DNA of 64,000 bases from Rhodococcus sp. Z13 (GTDB taxonomy: Bacteria > Actinomycetota > Actinomycetes > Mycobacteriales > Mycobacteriaceae): NCBI RefSeq assembly GCF_025837095.1, contig NZ_CP107551.1:2660668-2724667 (forward strand), written 5' to 3'. Under the pieces are notes generated by a model, which did no database searches, had not been told where the DNA came from, and worked only from the letters and a program-made list of their open reading frames with translations. Position 1 is the first letter of the stretch; every line of letters starts with the position of its first letter. The translations under genes were made by a program, and so were the position numbers. Shown here in pieces: positions 39,180-49,014 of this stretch.

Positions 39180-39291
39180 ACTGTCCTCGTTCGCGAGCAC
39201 CTCGGCTCCGCGACCGTTGTCCGTTGCGCTCCGCGCAGCAAGTCCACTGCGCTGACGCGCACGATGTCGTACTGGGGGAGGAACCACACCG

Positions 39292-41001
39292 ATGTCGTCC
39301 CCTGTCTCGTCCAACGCAGCCTCGTCCAACGCAGCCTCGTCCAGCGCTGCCTCGTCCGACGCAGCCTCGTCCAGCGCTGCCTCGTCCGACGCTGCCTCGT
39401 CCGACGCGGCTGGTTCGTCCGACGCCGGGTCCCGGAGCACGTCGGCGGCCGACGAGTCGGTTCCGCCGTCCGCAGCACGACCGGCGCAGGCCCGGTCGTG
39501 GCTCGCCTTCCTCCGCAGCCCCGCGGGCCACGCCGCCTTGCTCGGCGCGTGCGGCGCGGCGTTCATGACCTTCGGCAGCTTCGGCGCCGGCAGCGTCCGG
39601 CGGATCGATCCGCTGCTCGAGGACATCTACCTGTCGTGGCTGCGGTTCGGGCACGGCCAGCTGCTGTCGCGGATCATCCTCTGGGTGGGCGTGCTGCTGA
39701 TGATCGGTGCGTGGGTGCGGCTCGGCCGCGCCACCTTGAACGGGCAGGTCACCGTGCGCGATCTGTGGACCGTGCTGCCGGCCTGGACGGCGCCGCTGCT
39801 GGTCGCGACGCCGATGTTCAGCCGCGACGCGTACTCCTACCTCGCGCAGGGCGCGCTGCTGCGCGACGGTTTCGACCCCTACGAGGTGGGTCCGGTCGTC
39901 AACCCCGGTGTGCTGCTCGACAACGTCAGCAACGTGTGGACGACGACCACCACCCCCTACGGCCCGGTGCACCTGCTGCTCGGCGCGGGGATCACCTCCC
40001 TCACCGACGACAACGTCGTGACCGGCACGTGGCTGTGGCGCCTGATGATGTTGCCGGGCCTGGTGCTCATGGCGTGGGCTGTTCCGAAGCTCGCCCGGCG
40101 CATGGGCGGCAATCCCGCCGTCGCGCTGTGGCTCGCGGTCCTCAACCCGCTCGTGCTGATCCACCTCGTCGGTGGGGTGCACAACGAACTGCTCATGGTC
40201 GGCCTGATGGTCGCCGGCATCGTGCTGGTCCTCGAGAGCCGGCATCTCGGTGGCATCGCCCTGGTGTCGCTGGGCGCGGCGATCAAGGCGACGGCCGGGC
40301 TGGCCCTGCCGTTCCTGGTGTGGGTGTGGATGGTCCACGAACGCGACCGGGCCCGCGCCGAGGGACGCGAACCGGCGGCCCCGGTGCGGTTGTTCCTCAA
40401 GGCCGCGGGGCTGGGTGTGCTGGTCTTCGCCGTGGTGTTCGGCGCGGCCTCGCTGATCGCCGGGGTCGGCATCGGCTGGCTGACGGCCCTGTCCGGCTCC
40501 TCGAAGATCATCAACTGGTTGTCGCTGCCGACGATGATGGCGCACGTCGTCACCTGGTTCACCCCCTGGCGCCTCGGCTCCGTGCTCGACGTGACGCGCA
40601 TGCTGTGCGCGGCGGCGCTGCTGGTCATCCTCGTGTGGGCGTGGTGGCGGTACCGCCGCACCGAGCGCGACGCGATCTTCGGCATCGTCATCGCGCTGAC
40701 CGCGGTGACCCTGCTCTCCCCCGCCGCGCTGCCCTGGTACTACTCGTGGCCGCTCGCCGTCGGGGCGGCGTTCGCGATGTCGCGCGGGACGCTGATGCTG
40801 CTGGCGGGGTTGTCCACCTGGCTGATGCTGATCTTCAACCCGGACGGGTCGATCGGCATGTACAACCTGGCCCACGTCGCCGTCGCGGTGTTCGTCTCGG
40901 TCGTGGCGGCCAAGTCGCTGACCACCGTCGATCCGCTGCGCCTGCGGTCGCGCCCCCGATCGGATGCGTCGTCCGGGCCCGCCCGAGCCGACGGTGCCTG
41001 A
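39292..41001 (+). CDS. mptA: Alpha-(1->6)-mannopyranosyltransferase MptA
   Basis: A 569-residue GT-C membrane enzyme using polyprenyl-phosphate mannose to extend the mannan backbone of lipomannan and lipoarabinomannan. About twelve helices are visible, with the catalytic-loop type motif MFSRDAYSYLAQGALL and FDPYEVGP near the first extracellular loop. It occupies the Rv2174 (mptA) slot after idsA; MptB is the alternative paralogue. The first ~45 residues are a Ser/Ala/Asp repeat tail. ATG with GGGGGAGG about 9 nt upstream. Its stop lies inside the crtB 5' end. Confidence 0.88.
   Translation: MSSPVSSNAASSNAASSSAASSDAASSSAASSDAASSDAAGSSDAGSRSTSAADESVPPSAARPAQARSWLAFLRSPAGHAALLGACGAAFMTFGSFGAGSVRRIDPLLEDIYLSWLRFGHGQLLSRIILWVGVLLMIGAWVRLGRATLNGQVTVRDLWTVLPAWTAPLLVATPMFSRDAYSYLAQGALLRDGFDPYEVGPVVNPGVLLDNVSNVWTTTTTPYGPVHLLLGAGITSLTDDNVVTGTWLWRLMMLPGLVLMAWAVPKLARRMGGNPAVALWLAVLNPLVLIHLVGGVHNELLMVGLMVAGIVLVLESRHLGGIALVSLGAAIKATAGLALPFLVWVWMVHERDRARAEGREPAAPVRLFLKAAGLGVLVFAVVFGAASLIAGVGIGWLTALSGSSKIINWLSLPTMMAHVVTWFTPWRLGSVLDVTRMLCAAALLVILVWAWWRYRRTERDAIFGIVIALTAVTLLSPAALPWYYSWPLAVGAAFAMSRGTLMLLAGLSTWLMLIFNPDGSIGMYNLAHVAVAVFVSVVAAKSLTTVDPLRLRSRPRSDASSGPARADGA
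39304..39423. repeat. 15-bp tandem repeat in the mptA 5' end
   Basis: About eight copies of a 15-bp unit of the form GCCTCGTCCRRCGCW encode the N-terminal Ser-Ser-(Asn/Ser/Asp)-Ala-Ala repeats. Copy variation would keep the frame and change the cytoplasmic tail length. Confidence 0.88.
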
Positions 41002-41974
41002 CCTCCTCGACCCGGCGGGCGATCGGGGTCTCGACGAGGCCTACGCGTACTGCGCCGCCCTCACCGCCGAGCACGGCCGCACCTACGATCTGGCCGCCCG
41101 GCTGCTCCCCGCACCGCAACGACGCGCGGTGCAGGCCCTCTACGGGTTCGCGCGGCATGTGGACGACATCGTCGACGTGACCGCCGTGCACGACCCGCGG
41201 GCCGCGATCCGCGGCGTCGACGAGGCGCACACCCGGATGCACGCCGCGCTCGCGGGCGATCCCGGCCCGGCCGACGAGACGGGACTGGTGGTGCGGGCCC
41301 TCGCCGACACCGTCGCGCGGTACCGCATCCCCATCGACCATCTCGACGCCTTCGTCCACTCGATGCGCATGGACGTGCCGGGGACACCCGGTTTCCGGCC
41401 CGTCCACCGGGACATGGCGGAACTGCGCGAGTACATGTACGGCTCGGCCGCGGTCATCGGTCTCGAACTGCTGCCCGTCCTCGGGGTCGACGACCCGGAC
41501 GCCCCACCGGCCGCGGTGGCGCTCGGGGAGGCGTTCCAGCTCACCAACTTCATCCGGGACGTCGGCGAGGATCTCGACCGCGGCCGGATCTACCTGCCGC
41601 TGGACCTGTGGGAGCCCTTCGGGGTCGACGTCGAGCTGCTGCACCGGTGCCGGCGCACCGGCGAAGTCGACGTGCGGGTGCGGCGGGCGCTGGCGCACGC
41701 GGTGGCGCTCACCCGCGCCGAGTACCGCACCGCCGAACCCGGCCTGGAGCTGCTGCCGGACCGGATCCGGCCCGCGATCCGCACCGCGTTCGTCCTGTAC
41801 GGGCGGATCCTCGACGAGGTCGAGCGCAGCGGCTTCCGCGTGTTCGACCGGCGTGTGCGGGTGCCCCGCCGGACCCGGGTGGCCGTGATGCTCGGCCAGT
41901 ACGCCGCCGGGACGCTGCGCGGCGGGTCCCGGCGCGGCGCATCCCGGCGCGACCGTCAGAAAGCGAGTGCCTGA
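40994..41974 (+). CDS. crtB: Phytoene synthase
   Basis: A 326-residue squalene/phytoene synthase condensing two GGPP. Both Mg-binding Asp motifs are clear: GFARHVDDIVDV and FIRDVGEDLDRGRIYLP, with YMYGSAAVIGLELLPVLG between. The GTG at 40994 overlaps the end of mptA by 8 bp. The 3' end overlaps the converging Rv2175c-like gene by 19 bp. Confidence 0.94.
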   Translation: MPDLLDPAGDRGLDEAYAYCAALTAEHGRTYDLAARLLPAPQRRAVQALYGFARHVDDIVDVTAVHDPRAAIRGVDEAHTRMHAALAGDPGPADETGLVVRALADTVARYRIPIDHLDAFVHSMRMDVPGTPGFRPVHRDMAELREYMYGSAAVIGLELLPVLGVDDPDAPPAAVALGEAFQLTNFIRDVGEDLDRGRIYLPLDLWEPFGVDVELLHRCRRTGEVDVRVRRALAHAVALTRAEYRTAEPGLELLPDRIRPAIRTAFVLYGRILDEVERSGFRVFDRRVRVPRRTRVAVMLGQYAAGTLRGGSRRGASRRDRQKASA

Positions 41975-42327
41975 GCCCGGCGCATCACCTCACGGGCCGA
42001 ATGGGTCCGCATCGCTGCGATCGGGCAGCCGCCGGGCAGCGAGTCGTCCTCGCGGAACATCCACTCGAGGATCTCCTCGTCCTCGAAGCCACCGTCGTGC
42101 AGCACGGCGATGAGCCCGGGAACACCCTTGAGGATGTTGCCCTCGTCATCGAAGAACGCTTCGGGCACGACCGGGACCCGGTTGCGCTTCAGCGCGAGCA
42201 GTTGCCTCTCGCGCAGCATCTGCTGCACTCGGGTGATGGCGACGCCGAGGCGTTTGGCGACGTCGACGAGCTGCACCACCGGCACGGAGCTGTCGAGAAC
42301 GTCGTCGCAATAAGGGATGGCACTCAC
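41956..42327 (-). CDS. Rv2175c-like winged-helix DNA-binding protein
   Basis: A 123-residue protein with a MerR/XRE-like helix-turn-helix (VQLVDVAKRLGVAITRVQQMLRERQLL) and a C-terminal helical domain of about 60 residues. In M. tuberculosis Rv2175c is a DNA-binding substrate of PknL, phosphorylated at an N-terminal Thr; the N-terminus here (SAIPYCDDVLDSS) lacks an obvious equivalent Thr. It diverges from the adjacent kinase gene. GTG start with a leaderless-type promoter. Confidence 0.9.
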   Translation of the reverse strand: MSAIPYCDDVLDSSVPVVQLVDVAKRLGVAITRVQQMLRERQLLALKRNRVPVVPEAFFDDEGNILKGVPGLIAVLHDGGFEDEEILEWMFREDDSLPGGCPIAAMRTHSAREVMRRAQALAF

Positions 42328-42333
42328 CCCACC

Positions 42334-42339
42334 ACGTTA
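42334..42339 (-). promoter_or_regulatory. -10 element of a leaderless promoter (Rv2175c-like)
   Basis: TAACGT on the minus strand, 6 nt before the GTG at 42327. Confidence 0.65.
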
Positions 42340-42506
42340 TCGCCGCCCGCGCCGCGGCAGCTACGCGGCTACCCCCGCCCGGTGCTGGCTACGATCGACG
42401 GGGACGGGATCGGTGTGCGTACGCGACGTCGAACCTTCGTCCGTCGATATCCCGGTGGTCCGGGTGACGACGTCCACGATCCGCACGAGACACGGGGGTA
42501 CACCGG

Positions 42507-44525
42507 GTGACCGCTGCAGGCGACCGACTGGTCGGCGTCGTGCTCGACCGGCGCTATCGCATCGAATCGCCGATCGCACGGGGTGGCATGTCCACGGTCT
42601 ACCGCGGGACCGACCTGCGTCTCGACCGTCCCGTCGCGGTGAAGGTCATGGACCCGCAGTTCGCGGCCGACCCCCAGTTCCTGGCGCGGTTCGAGTTCGA
42701 GGCCCGGGCCGTCGCCCGGCTCACCCATCCCGGCCTGGTCGCCGTGCACGACCAGGGTCAGGACGGCGAGCACGTCTTCCTGGTGATGGAACTCGTCGAG
42801 GGCGGCACCCTGCGCGAGCTGCTGCGGGAACGCGGCCCGATGCCGCCGCACGCCGCTGCGGCCGTCGCCGCCCCGGTCCTCGGCGCGCTGGCCGTCGCGC
42901 ACCGGGCGGGTCTGGTGCACCGCGACATCAAACCCGAGAACGTGCTGATCTCCGGCAACGGCGAAGTGAAGATCGCCGACTTCGGTCTGGTGCGCGCGGT
43001 CGCCGCCGCGACCACCACCTCCCGCAGCGTCATCCTCGGCACCGCCGCCTATCTGTCGCCCGAGCAGGTCACCACGGGCACCGCGGACGCGCGCAGCGAC
43101 GTGTATTCCGCGGGGATCCTCGTATTCGAGATGCTCACCGGCCGCACCCCCTTCACCGGCGACACCTCGCTGTCGGTCGCGTACCAGCGTGTCGAGAAGG
43201 ACGTGCCGGACCCGAGTTCGGTGATCGAGGGGGTGCCGGAGGAGTTCGACCGGTTCGTGCGGCGCGCCACCGAACGCGAAGCCGACGAACGCTACGCCGA
43301 CGCCCAGGTCATGGCCGACGCGCTCGGCGAACTCTGCGACACGCTCGACCTGCCGCGCTACCGGGTGCCGGCGCCGCGACGTTCCGCGGTCCGCAGCACT
43401 CCCGCGGTGCCCGCTCCGGCCGTCGTGTCGTCGCGGGGATCCGCGACGGCCGCCGACCCGGCCCCGCCGACCACCGTGCTCGACGCCCCCACCACGGTGC
43501 GGCCGCCGGCACCGGAACCGACCGACTCCCGGCCGTTCCCCACCCGGGTGGCGACCCGGCAGCATCCGCGTCCGGAGAGCGGCGCGGTGGCTGCCCCCGA
43601 CCCGGCGCCACCCGGCACGCGCGTCGACTACGCCACCGCACGGCGCCGCGGCCGGCGCTCCGCCCTGGCATGGATCGTCGCGATCCTCGTGCTGGCGCTG
43701 TTCATGGGGGTCGCCGGATGGTGGCTCGGCGCAGGACGACTCACCGACGTGCCCACCGTCGTCGGTCTCGACCGGGCCGCGGCCGAGGCCGCCCTCGAGA
43801 CCGCCGGGCTCGGCAGCGAGATCCGCGGCGAGTACTCCGACGACGTCCCCGTCGACACCGTGCTCGGCACCGACCCCTCGGCCGGATCACGCGTCGAGGA
43901 CGGTGGCACCGTGGCCCTGCTCGTGTCCCTCGGACGGCCCACCGTCCCGTCCGTCCCCGGTTCGGGCGAACGGTCCGTCGTCGAGGACGAACTGCGGAGG
44001 CGCACCTTCGTGCCCGTCGACGGCGGCACCGCGTTCAGCACCACCGTCCCCGAGGGCGGCGTCGCGGCGCTCGACCCCGCGCCGGGCACCGTGCTGCCCG
44101 TCGGCTCCGAGGTGCGGGTCGTGGTCAGCAAGGGCGCGCCGCCCGTGACCCTGCCCGATCTGACCGGCAGCAGCGTCGACGAGAGCCGCCGGGTCCTCGA
44201 CGAGGCGGGCCTGACCGTCGGCGAGATCCGGGAGGTGTTCGACCCCGACGTCGACGAGGGGCGGGTCGTGGGAACCGAACCCGGCGAGGGGACCACCGTG
44301 AACGCGGGCGGGACCGTCACCCTGCTGGTGTCGAACGCGGTGAAGGTGCCGTCGATGCTGGGCCGCTCGGTGGCCTCGGCACGTGAGGAACTGACCCGGC
44401 TCGGGTTCGAGATCGAGGTCCGTCAGGTCGCCGGGTCCGACCGGTCGGTGGTGATCGGCCAGAACCCGGGAGCGGGCCGGAGAGCGGAACAGGGCAGCAC
44501 GGTCACCTTGACCGCACTGCCCTGA
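42507..44525 (+). CDS. pknL: PknL-position Ser/Thr protein kinase with four PASTA domains
   Basis: A 672-residue transmembrane kinase. Kinase domain about residues 10-275: glycine loop IARGGMSTVYRGT, VAVKVMD lysine, VHRDIKPENVL catalytic loop, DFGLVR and an SPEQ-type activation region. A Pro/Thr-rich juxtamembrane linker leads to one helix (about 390-412), then four PASTA repeats of about 65 residues each that end near VALLVSLG, VRVVVSKG, VTLLVSNA and VTLTALP. PASTA domains bind muropeptides or lipid II. M. tuberculosis PknL, in the same position, is much shorter and lacks PASTA. GTG start; TACGAT at 42388 may be its -10. Confidence 0.94.
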   Translation: MTAAGDRLVGVVLDRRYRIESPIARGGMSTVYRGTDLRLDRPVAVKVMDPQFAADPQFLARFEFEARAVARLTHPGLVAVHDQGQDGEHVFLVMELVEGGTLRELLRERGPMPPHAAAAVAAPVLGALAVAHRAGLVHRDIKPENVLISGNGEVKIADFGLVRAVAAATTTSRSVILGTAAYLSPEQVTTGTADARSDVYSAGILVFEMLTGRTPFTGDTSLSVAYQRVEKDVPDPSSVIEGVPEEFDRFVRRATEREADERYADAQVMADALGELCDTLDLPRYRVPAPRRSAVRSTPAVPAPAVVSSRGSATAADPAPPTTVLDAPTTVRPPAPEPTDSRPFPTRVATRQHPRPESGAVAAPDPAPPGTRVDYATARRRGRRSALAWIVAILVLALFMGVAGWWLGAGRLTDVPTVVGLDRAAAEAALETAGLGSEIRGEYSDDVPVDTVLGTDPSAGSRVEDGGTVALLVSLGRPTVPSVPGSGERSVVEDELRRRTFVPVDGGTAFSTTVPEGGVAALDPAPGTVLPVGSEVRVVVSKGAPPVTLPDLTGSSVDESRRVLDEAGLTVGEIREVFDPDVDEGRVVGTEPGEGTTVNAGGTVTLLVSNAVKVPSMLGRSVASAREELTRLGFEIEVRQVAGSDRSVVIGQNPGAGRRAEQGSTVTLTALP

Positions 44526-44548
44526 CCGGCACAACCCTCCGCAGCACC

Positions 44549-46071
<1,523 letters not shown>

Positions 46072-46563
46072 TCAGCGCCCGCGCCGCGCCGCCTCGATCG
46101 CCTCGAACTTCGCGAGATTGTGGCGGGCGTCGGCGAGCGCGTCGTGGTTGTCGTCCGGCACCGGCGGCAGCGGCGGGCAACCGGCATCCTCCCAGTACTG
46201 GCGCAGTTCCCGGGTGTAGCGCGGCAACGCATCGGGAAACTCGGGCATGGTGCCCCACAGCTGTGCGAGCACGACGTGGTCGTAGGCGCCGATCCACGCC
46301 CACAGTTCGGGGCGGATCCCCGGCCGGGGCACGAAGAACTTCATCAGGTCGTCGCGGATCCGCTGCCGGGAGCGCCATGCCGGATGCGCCGGGGACGGCA
46401 GTTTCGGCAGCACGTTGCGGCGGACCCAGGCCCCGGCCCGGGACGGATCGAACTCCGTCGACACCGCGTAGTACTCCCGCCCGTCCTCGCAGGCGACACC
46501 GATCGACACGAGTTCGATGGTGCGACCATCCTCGATGAACTCGCAGTCGTAGAAATAACGCAC
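46072..46563 (-). CDS. DEDDh 3'-5' exoribonuclease (Rv2179c-like)
   Basis: A 163-residue single-domain exonuclease. The four acidic residues and the His are visible: FYDCEF (Asp6, Glu8), GAYDHVVLAQLWG and NHDALADARHN. M. tuberculosis Rv2179c, in the same place, is a dsRNA-degrading exoribonuclease of this type. The start is a GTG at 46563 with a -10 hexamer 6 nt upstream. Confidence 0.92.
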   Translation of the reverse strand: MRYFYDCEFIEDGRTIELVSIGVACEDGREYYAVSTEFDPSRAGAWVRRNVLPKLPSPAHPAWRSRQRIRDDLMKFFVPRPGIRPELWAWIGAYDHVVLAQLWGTMPEFPDALPRYTRELRQYWEDAGCPPLPPVPDDNHDALADARHNLAKFEAIEAARRGR

Positions 46564-46569
46564 GTGCTC

Positions 46570-46575
46570 ACACTA
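46570..46575 (-). promoter_or_regulatory. -10 element of a leaderless promoter (exoribonuclease)
   Basis: TAGTGT on the minus strand, 6 nt before the GTG at 46563; no Shine-Dalgarno sequence is present. Confidence 0.65.
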
Positions 46576-46606
46576 TGCCGTGCGCACGTTTCCGCTGTGC
46601 GAGCGG

Positions 46607-46650
46607 GGTGGTCGGGGTCCACGTGCAGGTGGGTGGTCGGGGACCACGTG
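46607..46650. repeat. 19-bp direct repeat containing CCACGTG
   Basis: Copies at 46607-46625 and 46632-46650 differ at one position and are 25 bp apart. They lie between plsC and the exoribonuclease promoter and may be part of the plsC terminator or an operator. Confidence 0.6.
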
Positions 46651-46663
46651 TGCTGCTCGGCTG

Positions 46664-47476
46664 TCAGCCGGCCCGGGTGTCCGGCACGCGGTCGGCCGCC
46701 GGAGCGTCCTGGGCGGGAGCCGGCTCGGTCCCGTTCGCCAGGCTCCCGTCGGCCGGGGTGCCGTTCACCGGGGTGCCGTTCTGCTGCGCTCCGGTCTTCG
46801 GAGCGGTGCCGTTCTTGAGGGTCGCGGCGTAGATGTCGACGTACTCCTGCCCCGACAGCTGCATCAGCGCATACATCACCTCGTCGGTGACGGTGCGCTC
46901 GACGAACCGGTTGCCGCCCATGCCCTCGAAGCGGGAGAAGTCGATGGGCTTGCCGATCCGCACGGTGATCTTGGCGGGCCGCCACATCTTCGACCCGATC
47001 GGGTTCATCTTGTCGGTGCCGATCATCGCGACCGGGATCACCGGCACCCCGGTCTCGAGCGCGAGCCGCGCCATGCCGGTCTTGCCCTTGTACAGGCGGC
47101 CGTCGGGCGAGCGGGTGCCCTCCGGGTAGATGCCGAGGAGCTTGCCCTGGGCCAGGACGCGCACCCCGGCGTCGAGGGCGTCCTGGGCGGCGTCGGCGCT
47201 GGTGCGGTCGATGGGCACCTGCCCGACCGCCGAGAAGAACCAGCGCTGGAAGGCGCCCTTGAGGCCGGTGCCGGTGAAGTACTCGGCCTTGGCGAGGAAG
47301 GTGATGCGCCGCTTCACCAGGAGCGGCAGGAAGAAGGAGTCGAGGACGGCGCGGTGGTTACTGGCCAGGATCGCCGGACCGTGCGCCGGGATGTTCTCGC
47401 CGCCTTCGAATTTCGGGCGACCCATGAGCCACAGCAGCGGTCCCAGCAGGACGTACTTGAAGAGCCAGTACCACAT
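46664..47476 (-). CDS. plsC: 1-acyl-sn-glycerol-3-phosphate acyltransferase
   Basis: A 270-residue membrane-associated acyltransferase making phosphatidic acid. Motifs: ASNHRAVLDSFFLPLL (HX4D), GQVPIDRTS, IYPEGTRSPDGRLYKGKTG and VPVIPVAMIGTDK. The ATG at 47476 gives the canonical MWYWLFKYV start. The C-terminal 45 residues are an NGT-rich low-complexity tail. This is the Rv2182c position. 3' region carries a direct repeat. Confidence 0.95.
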   Translation of the reverse strand: MWYWLFKYVLLGPLLWLMGRPKFEGGENIPAHGPAILASNHRAVLDSFFLPLLVKRRITFLAKAEYFTGTGLKGAFQRWFFSAVGQVPIDRTSADAAQDALDAGVRVLAQGKLLGIYPEGTRSPDGRLYKGKTGMARLALETGVPVIPVAMIGTDKMNPIGSKMWRPAKITVRIGKPIDFSRFEGMGGNRFVERTVTDEVMYALMQLSGQEYVDIYAATLKNGTAPKTGAQQNGTPVNGTPADGSLANGTEPAPAQDAPAADRVPDTRAG

Positions 47477-47605
47477 GGCATCCTTCCGAATCCGATCGTT
47501 GCGGGGCGGATCGACCCGTTGGTCGACTCTACGACGATGCGCCCGCCACACGCACATCACCACAGTGCCCGACCCCATCGGTTCCCCCGGGACGTGACCA
47601 GGATC

Positions 47606-48595
47606 TCACTCGGCCGCGATCCACGACCCGGACACGGCGGCGCGGGCGAGATCCGCGGCGCCGATCAGACCGGCAGCGTCGCCGAGCTGGGCGACCCGCA
47701 CCCGCGCCAGGGGCCGGTGCCCGGCGCCGGTGACGGCCGCGGCATAGCGCTCGCGGGCGTCGTCGAGGAACAGCGGCGCCGATCCCGACACCCCTCCCCC
47801 GATGACGACGAGTTCGGGGTCGTAGACGTCGGCGACGAGCGCGAGACCGAGCCCGAGGCTGCGGGCGAAGTCGGCGAAGGCCGCGACGGCGACGGGATCC
47901 CCATCCTGGGCGGCGCCGGCGATCCGCCGGCCCGTCAGCGAACCGGGGTCGGTGTCGACGTCGGCGGCGAGCACGGAACGGCCGGGATCGGCGGCGAGCA
48001 GCTCCACCGCGGTGTCCACGAGACCCGTTCCGCTGCAATAGGTTTCCCAGCATCCACGTTTGCCGCAGGCACACGGCCGGCCGTCGGGCACGACCTGCAG
48101 GTGCCCGAGTTCGGGGGCCACCCCGTGGGCACCGCGGAAGATCCGGCCGTCGAGCAGCAGCGCCGCGCCGATACCGGTGCCGAGGGTGATCATCACCGTG
48201 ACGCGGCTGCCGGCGGCCGCCCCGAAGCGGTACTCGGCCCAGGCCGCGGCGTTCGCGTCGTGTTCGAGGACCACCGGCAGCCCGAAGCGCGCGGTGAGGG
48301 TCGCGGCGAGCGGGGTGTCCACCCAGGCCAGGTGCGGCGCGAAGCGCACCCGGGTGCGGTCCTCGGTGAGGAAACCGGCGACGGCGAGCCCCACCGCCAC
48401 CACGTCGTTGCGGGCGCGGAGATGGTCGACGAGGCGGTGCAGGGCGTCCTCGAGCGCACCGGCCGAGGCCGGGGTCTGGGTGCGGGCACTGTCGACGACG
48501 AGACCGTCGGCGTCGACCGCGGCGGCACGGATGCTCGTGCCGCCCACGTCGATTCCGATCGCGGTGCGGCCGTCGCCCGGGATCGGCGCGGTCAT
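47606..48595 (-). CDS. glk: ROK-family glucokinase
   Basis: A 329-residue sugar kinase with the ATP motif IGIDVGGTSIRAAAVD, catalytic LEHDANAAAWAEYRFG, the phosphate-binding ITLGTGIGAALLLDG and the zinc-binding ROK motif CACGKRGCWE preceded by ELGH. Glucose is the likely substrate. The gene is absent from the M. tuberculosis locus, but as I recall C. glutamicum has a glucokinase beside plsC, so this looks ancestral. ATG start overlapping the next gene's stop (ATGA). Confidence 0.88.
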   Translation of the reverse strand: MTAPIPGDGRTAIGIDVGGTSIRAAAVDADGLVVDSARTQTPASAGALEDALHRLVDHLRARNDVVAVGLAVAGFLTEDRTRVRFAPHLAWVDTPLAATLTARFGLPVVLEHDANAAAWAEYRFGAAAGSRVTVMITLGTGIGAALLLDGRIFRGAHGVAPELGHLQVVPDGRPCACGKRGCWETYCSGTGLVDTAVELLAADPGRSVLAADVDTDPGSLTGRRIAGAAQDGDPVAVAAFADFARSLGLGLALVADVYDPELVVIGGGVSGSAPLFLDDARERYAAAVTGAGHRPLARVRVAQLGDAAGLIGAADLARAAVSGSWIAAE

Positions 48596-49014
48596 GTCCG
48601 GACGGTCACCTCGATGGGCGTGAAGGACCGGCCGCGCGGCGGCGGGCCCGGTGACGGCTCCGGTGCGGCCGCGGCACCGCCGTCGTCCGGCGGTTTCGGC
48701 AGGTACCGGGCGAGCAGTTCGCGCAGCACCGCGATGAGCGTGGCGATCCGCTCGGCGAGCCGGCTGACCAGTTCGTGGTTCTCCCCGCGCAGCAGCGCGG
48801 CCCCGGCGCACAGCGGGCACCAGGTGCACCCATTGCTCGCGGCGGGCGTCGTGGCACCGTCGGGCTCCCCCGCACTCGCGGTGGTCCCCGGTGCGGCCGC
48901 GGGCGTGTCCCGGGTGCTCTCGGCGAACTGCTGCACGACGCCTTCGACGCGGTCGAGGACCGTATCGGCCAGCAGCAGCAACTCGGTGAGCAGCGCCTCG
49001 TGGTCGTCTCTCAC
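48592..49014 (-). CDS. Conserved hypothetical protein with CxxCxxC cluster (Rv2183c position)
   Basis: A 140-residue protein: acidic N-terminal helix (DDHEALLTELLLLADTVLDRVE), a Ser/Thr/Pro linker, a cysteine cluster NGCTWCPLCAGAALLRGEN that could bind metal, a helix (LVSRLAERIATLIAVLRELL) and a Pro-rich tail. It overlaps both neighbours by four bases, between the ArsA-like ATPase and glk, suggesting a joint role with the ATPase. Function unknown. Confidence 0.85.
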   Translation of the reverse strand: MRDDHEALLTELLLLADTVLDRVEGVVQQFAESTRDTPAAAPGTTASAGEPDGATTPAASNGCTWCPLCAGAALLRGENHELVSRLAERIATLIAVLRELLARYLPKPPDDGGAAAAPEPSPGPPPRGRSFTPIEVTVRT

